Source of the DNA: Burkholderiales bacterium
Lineage (GTDB): Bacteria; Pseudomonadota; Gammaproteobacteria; Burkholderiales; SHXO01
Direction: 5' to 3'
Length of the DNA: 64,000 nucleotides
Assembly (NCBI GenBank): GCA_020854105.1
Contig: JADZGB010000040.1
Span: 1 to 64,000 of the forward strand
In this document: positions 10,405-16,994 of the stretch, in pieces
Numbering within the stretch: the stretch's first letter is position 1
Layout of the letters: the number at the start of each line of letters is the position of its first letter
The notes under the pieces: model-generated
The model's database searches: none
Told to the model about the DNA's origin: nothing
What the model saw: only the letters and a program-made list of their open reading frames with translations
Translations under genes and position numbers: made by a program

Positions 10405-10925
10405 CCAGAGCAGGACGCGCGCTTGCCGCGCTGTGGCTGGCGGCGACACTGCTGCCCGGCTGGGCGGTGGCACAGGAGATCGGCACGGCGCTCAAGGCCG
10501 ACGAGATCCGGGCCGAGCCGTTCACGGATGCCAAGGCCATCGGCAGGATTGCCAAGGGCGACAAGGTAGAGATCCTGGCGCGCCAGAGCGGCTGGCTGCA
10601 GGTCAGATCCGGCGCCAGGAAGGGCTGGGTGCGCCTGCTCAGCGTCCGCAGGGGGCAGGGCGGCCAGACCAACGTGGCGCAGGAGGTGGGTAGCGTGGCC
10701 GGGGTTGCCACGGGCCGGACCGGCACCGGGCAGGTCGTGTCCACCACCGGCGTGCGCGGACTCGACGCGGAGGAACTCGAGGCCGCGAAGTTCGACGGCA
10801 AGCAGATCTCCAAGGCGGAATCGCTCGCTGTCTCCGCCGCGGACGCGCGCCGATTCGCCGGGGAGGCCGGGCTGGCGGCGCAGAGCATCAAGCTGCTGCC
10901 CGATCCGCGAGGAGGTGCCCGATGA
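10401..10925 (+). CDS. Exported SH3-domain protein
   Basis: A 174-residue protein with a Sec signal peptide (LAALWLAATLLPGWAVAQE). A bacterial SH3 domain follows at about residues 30-85 (IRAEPFTDAKAIGRIAKGD, GWLQVRSGARKGWV). The C-terminal half is of unrecognised type. Bacterial SH3 domains usually bind peptidoglycan or peptides in the periplasm. An AGGAG ribosome site precedes the ATG, which overlaps the CHASE2 stop. The gene ends in ATGA overlap with the M48 gene, so all three are co-translated. Confidence 0.8.
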   Translation: MTRAGRALAALWLAATLLPGWAVAQEIGTALKADEIRAEPFTDAKAIGRIAKGDKVEILARQSGWLQVRSGARKGWVRLLSVRRGQGGQTNVAQEVGSVAGVATGRTGTGQVVSTTGVRGLDAEELEAAKFDGKQISKAESLAVSAADARRFAGEAGLAAQSIKLLPDPRGGAR

Positions 10926-11866
10926 CTTCGACGAGGCTTCGCATCGTTGCAGTCCTGCTCGGGCTGGGCCTGTCGGCCGGCGCGGGCGCGATCGACCTGG
11001 ACGAACTGCGCAGGGCGATCGAGGGACCGAAGAAGGAGGATGCGCAGAAGGACAGGAAGCAGACGGACAGGACCAGGAAGGAACAGCCGGCGGCGAAAGG
11101 CACTGCGCCCGCGCCGCAGGCCGAACCCCGGAAGAAGGACAAGTTCGACCTCGGCAAGGTGCTGTCCGCGGTGCGCGAGATCAGCGTGGAGGAGGAAGTC
11201 GAGATCGGGCGGCAGATTTCGGGCAATCTGCTCGGGGCGGCACCGCTGGTCCGGGACGACGCGCTGCAGGCCTACGTCAACCGGGTCGGGCGCTGGATTG
11301 CCTCGCAGAGCGGACGCGCGGATCTGAAGTGGACCTTCGGCGTCATCGAGTCGCCCGACATCAACGCCTTCGCCGCGCCCGGCGGGTACGTGTTCATCAC
11401 CAGGGGACTGTATGCGCGTCTGCAGGACGAGGCCCAGCTGGCCGGCGTGCTCGCGCACGAGATCGCACACGTGCAGGAGAAGCACCATCTGAAGGTGCTG
11501 CAGAAGCAGCAGCTGATGAGTCTCGGCAGCGAGGCCCTGTCGCGCAAGATCGAGGGCGAGGAAGTGGTGCAGAAGCTGATCGGCAGCGGTGCCGAGATCC
11601 TGGCGCGCGGCCTGGACAAGGGCGCCGAGTTCGAGGCCGACCGCGTGGGCGTGGTGCTCGCCGCGCGCGCCGGCTACGATGCCTTCGGACTGCCGGTGGT
11701 GCTGCAGGACATCGGTGCACACACCCAGGATGCGAGCAGCGTCGCCCTGCTGTTCAAGACCCATCCGCACCCCGACGAGCGGCTGAACGCGCTGAGCGAG
11801 GCGATGAGCCAGCAATTCGACGACTTCAAGGGCAGGGCACCGCAGCGGCTGGTGAAGCTGCACTGA
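10922..11866 (+). CDS. Periplasmic M48-family metallopeptidase
   Basis: A 314-residue exported zinc peptidase with signal peptide (IVAVLLGLGLSAGAGA). A lysine-rich low-complexity linker runs over about residues 38-75. The M48 domain carries HEIAH (about residue 179) and EFEADRVG (about 239), with the adjacent conserved FAAPGGYVFITRGL and the C-terminal THPHPDERL. It resembles the BepA/LoiP-type assembly-quality proteases of the envelope, without BepA's TPR repeats. It closes the CHASE2-SH3-M48 operon and has a GGAGG ribosome site. Confidence 0.88.
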   Translation: MTSTRLRIVAVLLGLGLSAGAGAIDLDELRRAIEGPKKEDAQKDRKQTDRTRKEQPAAKGTAPAPQAEPRKKDKFDLGKVLSAVREISVEEEVEIGRQISGNLLGAAPLVRDDALQAYVNRVGRWIASQSGRADLKWTFGVIESPDINAFAAPGGYVFITRGLYARLQDEAQLAGVLAHEIAHVQEKHHLKVLQKQQLMSLGSEALSRKIEGEEVVQKLIGSGAEILARGLDKGAEFEADRVGVVLAARAGYDAFGLPVVLQDIGAHTQDASSVALLFKTHPHPDERLNALSEAMSQQFDDFKGRAPQRLVKLH

Positions 11867-11924
11867 ATGCTCCGGCCGGCCGGCGGCGGGCAGGCTGCCC
11901 TGCAAGCGAAAACAGCTTGGCTCA

Positions 11925-11941
11925 TGTCGGAACTGCTTACA
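11925..11941. promoter_or_regulatory. Distal copy of the PEP-CTERM upstream palindrome
   Basis: TGTCGGAACTGCTTACA matches the site at 12130 in 15 of 17 positions. It is about 270 bp from the sigma-54 promoter of the first PEP-CTERM gene, a distance at which an enhancer site can still act. Confidence 0.5.
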
Positions 11942-12129
11942 GCAGTCGCTCGAGGGAGACGCGACCCGAACATTCAAGCGACTCTCTATTTCTACGTGCA
12001 ATCAGATCGTTACGTTTCCTCACTGGAAACTGCGACAGGTGCGTGCGCGTATCGGCCGATCCAGCGGGAAGGTATACCTCATCCGTCTAGGGGAAAACCC
12101 GAGCTGCTCAGATCAGCTCGGGACGGGTA

Positions 12130-12146
12130 TGTCGGAAATTCTTACA
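12130..12146. promoter_or_regulatory. 17-bp palindrome upstream of PEP-CTERM gene 1
   Basis: TGTCGGAAATTCTTACA reads as TGTnnGAAnTTCnnACA, an imperfect palindrome suited to a dimeric activator. It lies about 60 bp upstream of a GG-N10-GC promoter. PEP-CTERM genes in beta- and gammaproteobacteria are known to be driven by RpoN with the NtrC-type regulator PrsR, so this is a candidate PrsR enhancer site. That assignment is inference. Confidence 0.65.
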
Positions 12147-12196
12147 GTGCACTTCGCAGACGGAAAATTTAGTAATAGAAACAAATAGTTACAAGA

Positions 12197-12213
12197 TGGT
12201 CCGGCCTATGCTT
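12197..12213 (+). promoter_or_regulatory. Sigma-54 (-24/-12) promoter of PEP-CTERM gene 1
   Basis: TGGTCCGGCCTATGCTT contains the invariant GG, exactly ten intervening bases, and GC. It lies about 50 bp upstream of the start codon. Confidence 0.6.
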
Positions 12214-12260
12214 TGGCGGATGTCACCGGAAATACCCTCGGTGCATCCTCTGGGAGAACA

Positions 12261-13229
12261 ATGATGAGAAAGCTTCTTTTGGCCATGGCACTGGCAGCTG
12301 CACTGCCCGCGCATGCCTTGACCATCGACGTGATCACGGCGCCCGATACCAACGCCACTGCGGCAACCAAGCTGACCGATGCGGTGCTGGCAGCGAACAG
12401 CGGTATCAACGTGGTGAGTTCCACCTTCGTCGGCGACATCGCGACGAGTTCCACGAATCCGAATTCCGGGCAGTCGGGTACGTACACGGGCTTCAATCTC
12501 GTGTCGAACAGCGGTGGGCCGACTCTCTCGCTTCCGAACGGCATCGTGCTGACCTCGGGCAGCGCGAACATTCCGTTCACGAACACCAATTCGTCCTGGG
12601 AAGGCCATTTTCCGACCAGCGCCGGGACTGCCGCCGATCCGGAGGTGGAAGCGCTTCTGGCGGCTGCGAGTGCGCCGAGTTCCGTTACGAACGACGTGAA
12701 CTCGCTCGTCATCGAGTTCACGGTCGCGGCCGGGATCACGTCCGTTTCCGCGAACTTCGTATTTGGCAGCGACGAGTTTCCGGATCAGGGCGTGACCGAT
12801 TTCTTCATGTTCATCGTCGATGGCGTGAACTACGCGAAATTCCCGGATGGCAGCCTGGTGTCCTTCGTGGTCGGTCAGAATGCCGCGAACTTCCTCAACA
12901 ACGGCAACGGTTCGCCCGGCCAGTACCCGCTGGAGTTCGACGGCGTGTCGCTCGCGCTCGGTGTGGTCGGTATCCTCGATCCCAACAAGACCACGCACAC
13001 TCTCAAGATCGTGACCGGCGACACGGCCGACACGATCTACGACAGCGGCGTGTTCATCGGCGGCCTGACCAGCGGCACGGCTACCGGCGGTGGCGGCATC
13101 TGCGGCGGCGTGGGGCAGCCTGCGTGTCCGGGTGGTGATGACGACGGCGAAGTGCCGGAGCCGGGCATCCTCGCACTGCTGGGTCTGGCCGGCCTGGGTC
13201 TGGGCCTGAGCCGTCGCCGCAGGATCTGA
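12261..13229 (+). CDS. PEP-CTERM surface protein with choice-of-anchor L domain
   Basis: A 322-residue exported protein. The signal peptide (KLLLAMALAAALPAHA) is followed by a domain typical of the choice-of-anchor L family: NGIVLTSGSA, VFGSDEFPDQ, FFMFIVDGVNYA and YDSGVFIGG. A Gly/Asp-rich linker then leads to the sorting signal VPEPGILALLGLAGLGLG and an arginine cluster. The PEP-CTERM tail is recognised by exosortase EpsH/XrtA-type enzymes, which are not in this window. The likely location is the outer surface or extracellular matrix. GGGAG precedes the ATG at 12261; the TTG-started extension overlaps the sigma-54 promoter and is rejected. Confidence 0.9.
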   Translation: MMRKLLLAMALAAALPAHALTIDVITAPDTNATAATKLTDAVLAANSGINVVSSTFVGDIATSSTNPNSGQSGTYTGFNLVSNSGGPTLSLPNGIVLTSGSANIPFTNTNSSWEGHFPTSAGTAADPEVEALLAAASAPSSVTNDVNSLVIEFTVAAGITSVSANFVFGSDEFPDQGVTDFFMFIVDGVNYAKFPDGSLVSFVVGQNAANFLNNGNGSPGQYPLEFDGVSLALGVVGILDPNKTTHTLKIVTGDTADTIYDSGVFIGGLTSGTATGGGGICGGVGQPACPGGDDDGEVPEPGILALLGLAGLGLGLSRRRRI

Positions 13230-13254
13230 TCGTTCGCAGTCCGGCAGCATCCGA

Positions 13255-13284
13255 CGGGGCCGCAATCGCGGCCCCGTTCGTTTT
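13255..13284 (+). terminator. Rho-independent terminator after PEP-CTERM gene 1
   Basis: A perfect 9-bp stem CGGGGCCGC / GCGGCCCCG with a 4-base AATC loop, followed by TTCGTTTT. The same stem and loop recur after PEP-CTERM gene 2. Confidence 0.85.
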
Positions 13285-13319
13285 ATGCGAATGCTATTCG
13301 TGCGCCAGGAGAATACCCG

Positions 13320-13336
13320 AGTCGACAATTCTTACA
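13320..13336. promoter_or_regulatory. 17-bp palindrome upstream of PEP-CTERM gene 2
   Basis: AGTCGACAATTCTTACA matches the site before gene 1 in 14 of 17 positions, including the entire right half AATTCTTACA. It lies about 74 bp upstream of a strong -24/-12 element. Confidence 0.6.
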
Positions 13337-13400
13337 GCGATCTTCCGTCCGATCGAGGTTCGTGACAGCAAGTCACTGACGCGAATCGAGAAAACGCCGC

Positions 13401-13417
13401 TGGCATGAAGCCTGCAA
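13401..13417 (+). promoter_or_regulatory. Sigma-54 (-24/-12) promoter of PEP-CTERM gene 2
   Basis: TGGCATGAAGCCTGCAA is very close to the consensus TGGCACG-N4-TTGCA, with exact GG-N10-GC spacing. It is 49 bp upstream of the ATG. Confidence 0.8.
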
Positions 13418-13465
13418 CCGGGAGAGCGCGCCTTCGTCGATACGCGCATCATCAGGAGACCAAGA

Positions 13466-14347
13466 ATGAAACTCGCATGGAAGTTCCTCGCCACGGCGGC
13501 CACGCTGGCAGGCCTGTACTCGAGCACCTCGAACGCAGCGGTCATCGCGGTCGTGGGCGATCGCTTCGAACTCGACATCATTGCGGCGGAGTTCCAGACC
13601 TACGGCGACACGGTCATCCGCTACAACGTCGGCTGGAGCCTGCTCAGCGATGCCGAGCTGGACACGGCGTTCGCCTCCGATGTCATCTGGGAAGGAGACA
13701 TTTTCAGCGGCATCTCCGCAGGCGTCCAGACGCGCATGGTCAACTTCGTGAACTCGAACAAGGGGCTGATGCTTACCGCGGAGCGTCCCTGCTGCGAGCC
13801 GCACAACGACGGCGTCGAGGCGGTCGGACGTGCGCTCACCGGCGACAACGGCCTGCTGGTCGGTGACCTCGGTTTCGATATCTTCGGCCATGCCTTCTCC
13901 AACAGCCCGACCACCATCCTGACCAGCCCGAACGACATCCGCGGTCAAGCGGCCCAGCACAATGGCCCGGGGCGCGTGCAGCCCACCGGAGGCGTGAACA
14001 GCGATGCCTGCTTCACGGCCTCGGGAGCGACGCTGGACGTCTGCACTGCAGCAGCATGGGGACCCGATGTCCTGCTGGACGAGGTGGGCCGGCTGATCAT
14101 CTACGGCGACATCAACAGCCAGCCATCGCTGGTGAACAACTTCGACGGGGACCAGTTCGAGAACATGCGCACCTTCCTGCTGACCGGCTTCACCGGCGGG
14201 GGCGGCGTGTGTGAAACCAATCCCAACCTGCCCGGATGCGACAACGGCGGCGGCGACAACGGCGGTGAAGTGCCGGAACCGGGCATGCTCGCGCTGCTCG
14301 GATTGGCCGGCCTGGGCCTGGGCCTGATCCGTCGTCGCAGGGTCTGA
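13466..14347 (+). CDS. PEP-CTERM sorting-domain protein, ectodomain unrecognised
   Basis: A 293-residue exported protein with a signal peptide ending near TSNAA. The mature part begins VIAVVGDRFELDIIAAEFQ and contains SDVIWEGDIF and NKGLMLTAERPCCEPHN. The alternating strand-helix pattern is reminiscent of a flavodoxin/GATase-like fold, but I cannot assign a family. Several cysteines occur, including an adjacent pair. A Gly/Asn linker leads to VPEPGMLALLGLAGLGLG and an RRRR tail, nearly the same as in gene 1. CAGGAG precedes the ATG. Regulation is likely shared with gene 1 (palindrome plus sigma-54 promoter). Confidence 0.85.
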   Translation: MKLAWKFLATAATLAGLYSSTSNAAVIAVVGDRFELDIIAAEFQTYGDTVIRYNVGWSLLSDAELDTAFASDVIWEGDIFSGISAGVQTRMVNFVNSNKGLMLTAERPCCEPHNDGVEAVGRALTGDNGLLVGDLGFDIFGHAFSNSPTTILTSPNDIRGQAAQHNGPGRVQPTGGVNSDACFTASGATLDVCTAAAWGPDVLLDEVGRLIIYGDINSQPSLVNNFDGDQFENMRTFLLTGFTGGGGVCETNPNLPGCDNGGGDNGGEVPEPGMLALLGLAGLGLGLIRRRRV

Positions 14348-14390
14348 TCCGCGCGGGGGCGCAGAAGTACGCAAGCACGCAAGCACCCGA

Positions 14391-14421
14391 CGGGGCCGCA
14401 ATCGCGGCCCCGTTTGTTTTT
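14391..14421 (+). terminator. Rho-independent terminator after PEP-CTERM gene 2
   Basis: The same CGGGGCCGC-AATC-GCGGCCCCG hairpin as after gene 1, with a TTTGTTTTT tail. About 36 bp around it are almost identical between the two genes. Confidence 0.87.
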
Positions 14422-14517
14422 GCGCCGGCCTGAGGCGCGATGAGGAACGCGATCTGTCGGATGTGGGAGTTTGCTGGCTATACTCCGTCCTGCACGGTCC
14501 GCTCATGCATCGTCGCC

Positions 14518-15102
14518 ATGTCCAAGATCCTCGCCTTCGCCGGCAGCACGCGTACGCAGTCCTGGAACGGGAAGCTGATCCGCGTTGCGGTGGATTCGCT
14601 CCATCGCCATGGCATCGAGGCCAGGCTCATCGATCTGCGCGAGTTTCCCATGCCGCTCTATGACGGCGATCTCGAGGCGGGGCAGGGAGTACCGGAGCCG
14701 GCGCGAGCGCTCAAGCGGCTGATGGTGGCGCATGACGGGTTCCTCATTGCCTGCCCGGAGTACAACAGTTCGATCACCGCAGTGCTGAAGAACGCGATCG
14801 ACTGGGTGTCGCGTCCGCAGAAGGAGGATTCCACTTCCGCGTTCCGCGGCAAGGTCGTCTCCCTGCTCGCGGCTTCTCCCGGAAACCTGGGCGGAATTCG
14901 TGGTCTGTTCACCGTTCGGCAGATCCTCTCGGTGCTCGGCTGCATCGTCCTGCCCACTCAGTTCGGACTGGCGCGCGCGCACGAGGCCTTCGACGACAAC
15001 GGCCGTCTGGTCGAGCCTACCCATCAGAAGGCGGTGGATGCAGTCGTGTCCGAGCTTGGTAATGTGGCCAGCCGTCTGCACGCGGAGGATTCCAGGCAGT
15101 GA
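14518..15102 (+). CDS. NADPH-dependent FMN reductase family protein
   Basis: Flavodoxin-fold oxidoreductase of 194 residues. The FMN phosphate-binding start ILAFAGSTRTQSWNGKLI, the family signature PEYNSSITAVLKNAIDW and the later GNLGGIRG support the family call. It is probably a cytosolic NAD(P)H:quinone or FMN reductase; members reduce quinones, azo dyes or chromate, and the physiological substrate is unknown here. I start at the ATG at 14518, which gives the canonical N-terminus. A TATACT -10-like element lies 34 bp upstream. Confidence 0.87.
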   Translation: MSKILAFAGSTRTQSWNGKLIRVAVDSLHRHGIEARLIDLREFPMPLYDGDLEAGQGVPEPARALKRLMVAHDGFLIACPEYNSSITAVLKNAIDWVSRPQKEDSTSAFRGKVVSLLAASPGNLGGIRGLFTVRQILSVLGCIVLPTQFGLARAHEAFDDNGRLVEPTHQKAVDAVVSELGNVASRLHAEDSRQ

Positions 15103-15207
15103 ACCGGCCGGGCCAGCGGCAACAGGCGAATCGACAGCCGTGATAGCAGCAGGGGCGACAGGTATCGGGCTTGCTGGATCCGTGGGCGACCTATGCGGGG
15201 AGGGGCG

Positions 15208-15819
15208 ATGTACGAAGGGACCGATGCGCAGCATGAGCGGTACGACACTTCGGCAAATGCGTGGATGTTCTTCCGCCGCTTCCTGCGACACCCGTCGACC
15301 GTCGCCTCCGTCCTGCCGAGTTCGCGCTACCTGACGCGCCGGCTGGCCGATGTCGCCCGCATGGGACATCTGCGCACCGTGGTGGAGCTTGGACCCGGCA
15401 CGGGCTGCACCACCCGTGCGCTGTTGCGCGTGATGGGGCGCGATGCGCGCCTGCTCGCGATCGATCTGGACGAGACCTTCGTCGAGAATCTGCGCGGTGA
15501 ACGTGACGATCGCCTGATCGTGCATCACGGCAGCGCCGAGCGCCTGAACGAGATCGTACAGGTGCACGGAATGCCTTCGCCGGATCTGGTGGTGTCGGGT
15601 ATACCATTCTCCACCATGCCGGCGGAATGCGGCCGGCGCATCGCGCAGCAGGTATGGGCGGCGCTCGCGCCCGGCGGACGCTTCCTGGCCTACCAGCTGC
15701 GCGGCCACGTGGCGCGGTTTGCAGCGGAATGGATGGGTCGTCCCGAGGTGCGCATGGAAGTGCGCAACGTCCCGCCCATGCGCATCTATTGCTGGAGCAA
15801 GCCGGCTGCATCGGCTTGA
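15208..15819 (+). CDS. Class I SAM-dependent methyltransferase, phospholipid N-methyltransferase-like
   Basis: A 203-residue Rossmann-fold methyltransferase. VVELGPGTGCTTRAL is the SAM-binding motif I, LLAIDLDETFV is motif II, and VVSGIPFSTMP matches the post-motif seen in PmtA/rRNA-adenine-methyltransferase-like lipid enzymes. The N-terminal FFRRFLRHPSTVASVLPSSRYL is also typical of the PmtA-like group. The likely role is methylation of phosphatidylethanolamine or a related lipid, but the substrate is not certain. The ATG at 15208 is chosen for its GGGAGG ribosome site, 15 bp inside the track ORF. Confidence 0.75.
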   Translation: MYEGTDAQHERYDTSANAWMFFRRFLRHPSTVASVLPSSRYLTRRLADVARMGHLRTVVELGPGTGCTTRALLRVMGRDARLLAIDLDETFVENLRGERDDRLIVHHGSAERLNEIVQVHGMPSPDLVVSGIPFSTMPAECGRRIAQQVWAALAPGGRFLAYQLRGHVARFAAEWMGRPEVRMEVRNVPPMRIYCWSKPAASA

Positions 15820-15869
15820 GCGGATCGCCTTCCATGCCGGTTGGCGCCGCGCAACCTCGAGGAGAATTC

Positions 15870-16280
15870 ATGCACCGCATCTGCGCGATCGTCGCCGCCA
15901 TGTGCCTGCCCCTGTGCGCGCTGGCGCAGGCGCAGTGGGTCGAGGTCGGTGCGGACACCGAGGCAAGGTATTATGTCGACAGCGGCTCCATCGAAGTGGA
16001 CGGTGAGACGGCGCGCTTCCGCAAGCGCGGCGTGTACACGAACCCGCTCACCGACAATTTCAGCGGCCGGCCCGTGCTGTTCAAGGAGACCGTCGGCACG
16101 GTCGAGGTCGACTGCGCACGGCGCATCAACCGGGTGACGTCGATCGACATGATCGGAGTCGACGGTGAAGTGGTGTGGTCGTCGGGCAAGATGTCCAAGC
16201 GCATGTGGGAGGACGTGAAGAACAACACCCACGGCGCACAGACCTTCGACTACGTGTGCAGGAGCACGAACAAGTCCTGA
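15870..16280 (+). CDS. Small secreted surface-adhesin-E-like protein
   Basis: A 136-residue exported protein with a signal peptide (AIVAAMCLPLCALAQ). The mature part has the pattern WVEVGADTEARYYVD, a beta-rich body and a C-terminal FDYVC, as in the surface-adhesin protein E family of small betaproteobacterial secreted proteins. The two cysteines (in VEVDCARR and DYVCRS) could form a disulfide. The ribosome site is GGAG. Function is unproven, and a role in adhesion is only the family label. Confidence 0.65.
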   Translation: MHRICAIVAAMCLPLCALAQAQWVEVGADTEARYYVDSGSIEVDGETARFRKRGVYTNPLTDNFSGRPVLFKETVGTVEVDCARRINRVTSIDMIGVDGEVVWSSGKMSKRMWEDVKNNTHGAQTFDYVCRSTNKS

Positions 16281-16302
16281 CAGGAACTCCATCTCGGCAC
16301 AT

Positions 16303-16334
16303 CGTCATCCCGGCGAAAGCCGGCGGGATCCGGC
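16303..16334. repeat. REP-like extragenic palindrome
   Basis: CGTCATCCCGGCGAAAGCCGG followed by CGGGATCCGGC. It contains the common dispersed bacterial palindrome type GTCATCCCGGCGAAAGCCGGGATCC, interrupted here by an extra CGG. It sits right at the truncated 5' end of the TPR fragment. Confidence 0.6.
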
Positions 16335-16371
16335 AAAAAAAAACAGACAAACGCCCTTAAGTCTGCGCTGA

Positions 16372-16794
16372 GCCACGGCCTCGGCCGAGGCGTGGTTCCA
16401 GCGCGCATGGGAGGCCGAGCCCGCCGACCCGGACACGGCGATCGAGGGCTATCGCGAGGCGCTGCGCGTCGATCCGGGCCATGCCGCCGCAAGCGTCAAT
16501 CTCGGTCGCCTGCTGCACGAGTCCGACCAGCTGAAGCAGGCCGAGGAGACGTATCGCGCAGCCCTGGGACATCACCCTCAGAATGAATTGCTGCTGTTCA
16601 ACCTCGGCGTCCTGCTCGAGGATCTGGGCCGTGTCGACGAGGCGGCAGCCGAGTACCGTGCCGCGCTGCGCAGCCAGTCGGGTTTCGCCGACTGCCATTA
16701 CAACCTCGCCCTGCTGTGCGAGAGCACGGGCAACAAGCTCGGGGCGATCCGCCATCTGCGCGAGTACCGTCGACTGGTTGCACGCGAGGGCTGA
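16372..16794 (+). pseudogene. C-terminal fragment of a MerR-TPR regulator gene
   Basis: The frame is open from a TGA at 16369 to the stop at 16794 and has no suitable upstream start. It reads SAEAWFQRAWEAE, AIEGYREALRVDP, SVNLGRLLHESDQ, LLFNLGVLLEDLGR and CHYNLALLCESTG: three to four tetratricopeptide repeats matching the C-terminus of a betaproteobacterial MerR-type HTH protein with TPRs. The DNA-binding N-terminal half is absent, replaced by a REP-like palindrome and an A-rich run. The track shows only the last 68 codons. It could still be translated from an internal ATG (16588), but it is most likely a truncated gene. Confidence 0.6.
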
Positions 16795-16907
16795 GTCGCG
16801 GCCTTGCCGGCAGCGGCCGGCGCGCCGAGCCCGGGACGAAGGCTGATTCGCGGTGCCTGGCACGAGCATCCGTGAAGGCGAAGCCGGCGCCGCGTGTACG
16901 CGCACAG

Positions 16908-16958
16908 GGCGCAGCGGAGGACAGAGCGCAGCGGGGGACAGGGCGCAGCGGGGGACAG
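16908..16958. repeat. 17-bp tandem repeat, three copies, upstream of the alpha-2-macroglobulin gene
   Basis: Three adjacent copies of (G/A)GCGCAGCGG(A/G)GGACAG. The array ends two bases before a TAAGAT -10-like hexamer at 16961 and so occupies the -35 region. It is 36 bp upstream of the start codon. Confidence 0.9.
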
Positions 16959-16960
16959 GC

Positions 16961-16966
16961 TAAGAT
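16961..16966 (+). promoter_or_regulatory. Candidate -10 hexamer before the alpha-2-macroglobulin gene
   Basis: TAAGAT lies 28 bp before the ATG. No good -35 hexamer is visible because the tandem repeat fills that position. This is a weak call based on one element. Confidence 0.3.
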
Positions 16967-16994
16967 AGCGGCGCCGTCCCATCCCGGAGGTCGC

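Larger units (their letters stand above)
11867..12260 (+). other. Long intergenic regulatory region before PEP-CTERM gene 1
   Basis: This 394-bp gap has no convincing gene. The 101-codon track ORF here lacks a ribosome site and any family resemblance. The gap holds two copies of the 17-bp palindrome and one -24/-12 promoter, and is more AT-rich near 12150-12195 than its surroundings. A GAGCTG...CAGCTC-type inverted repeat (CCCGAGCTGctcagatCAGCTCGGG) near 12100-12125 could form a hairpin. Confidence 0.55.

Noticed and set aside
11867-12172. 101-codon ORF in the gap before PEP-CTERM gene 1
   Set aside because: No ribosome site or recognisable similarity, and it covers two regulatory palindromes.
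12213-12260. TTG start extending PEP-CTERM gene 1
   Set aside because: It lies directly on the -12 element of the sigma-54 promoter and adds residues before a normal signal peptide.
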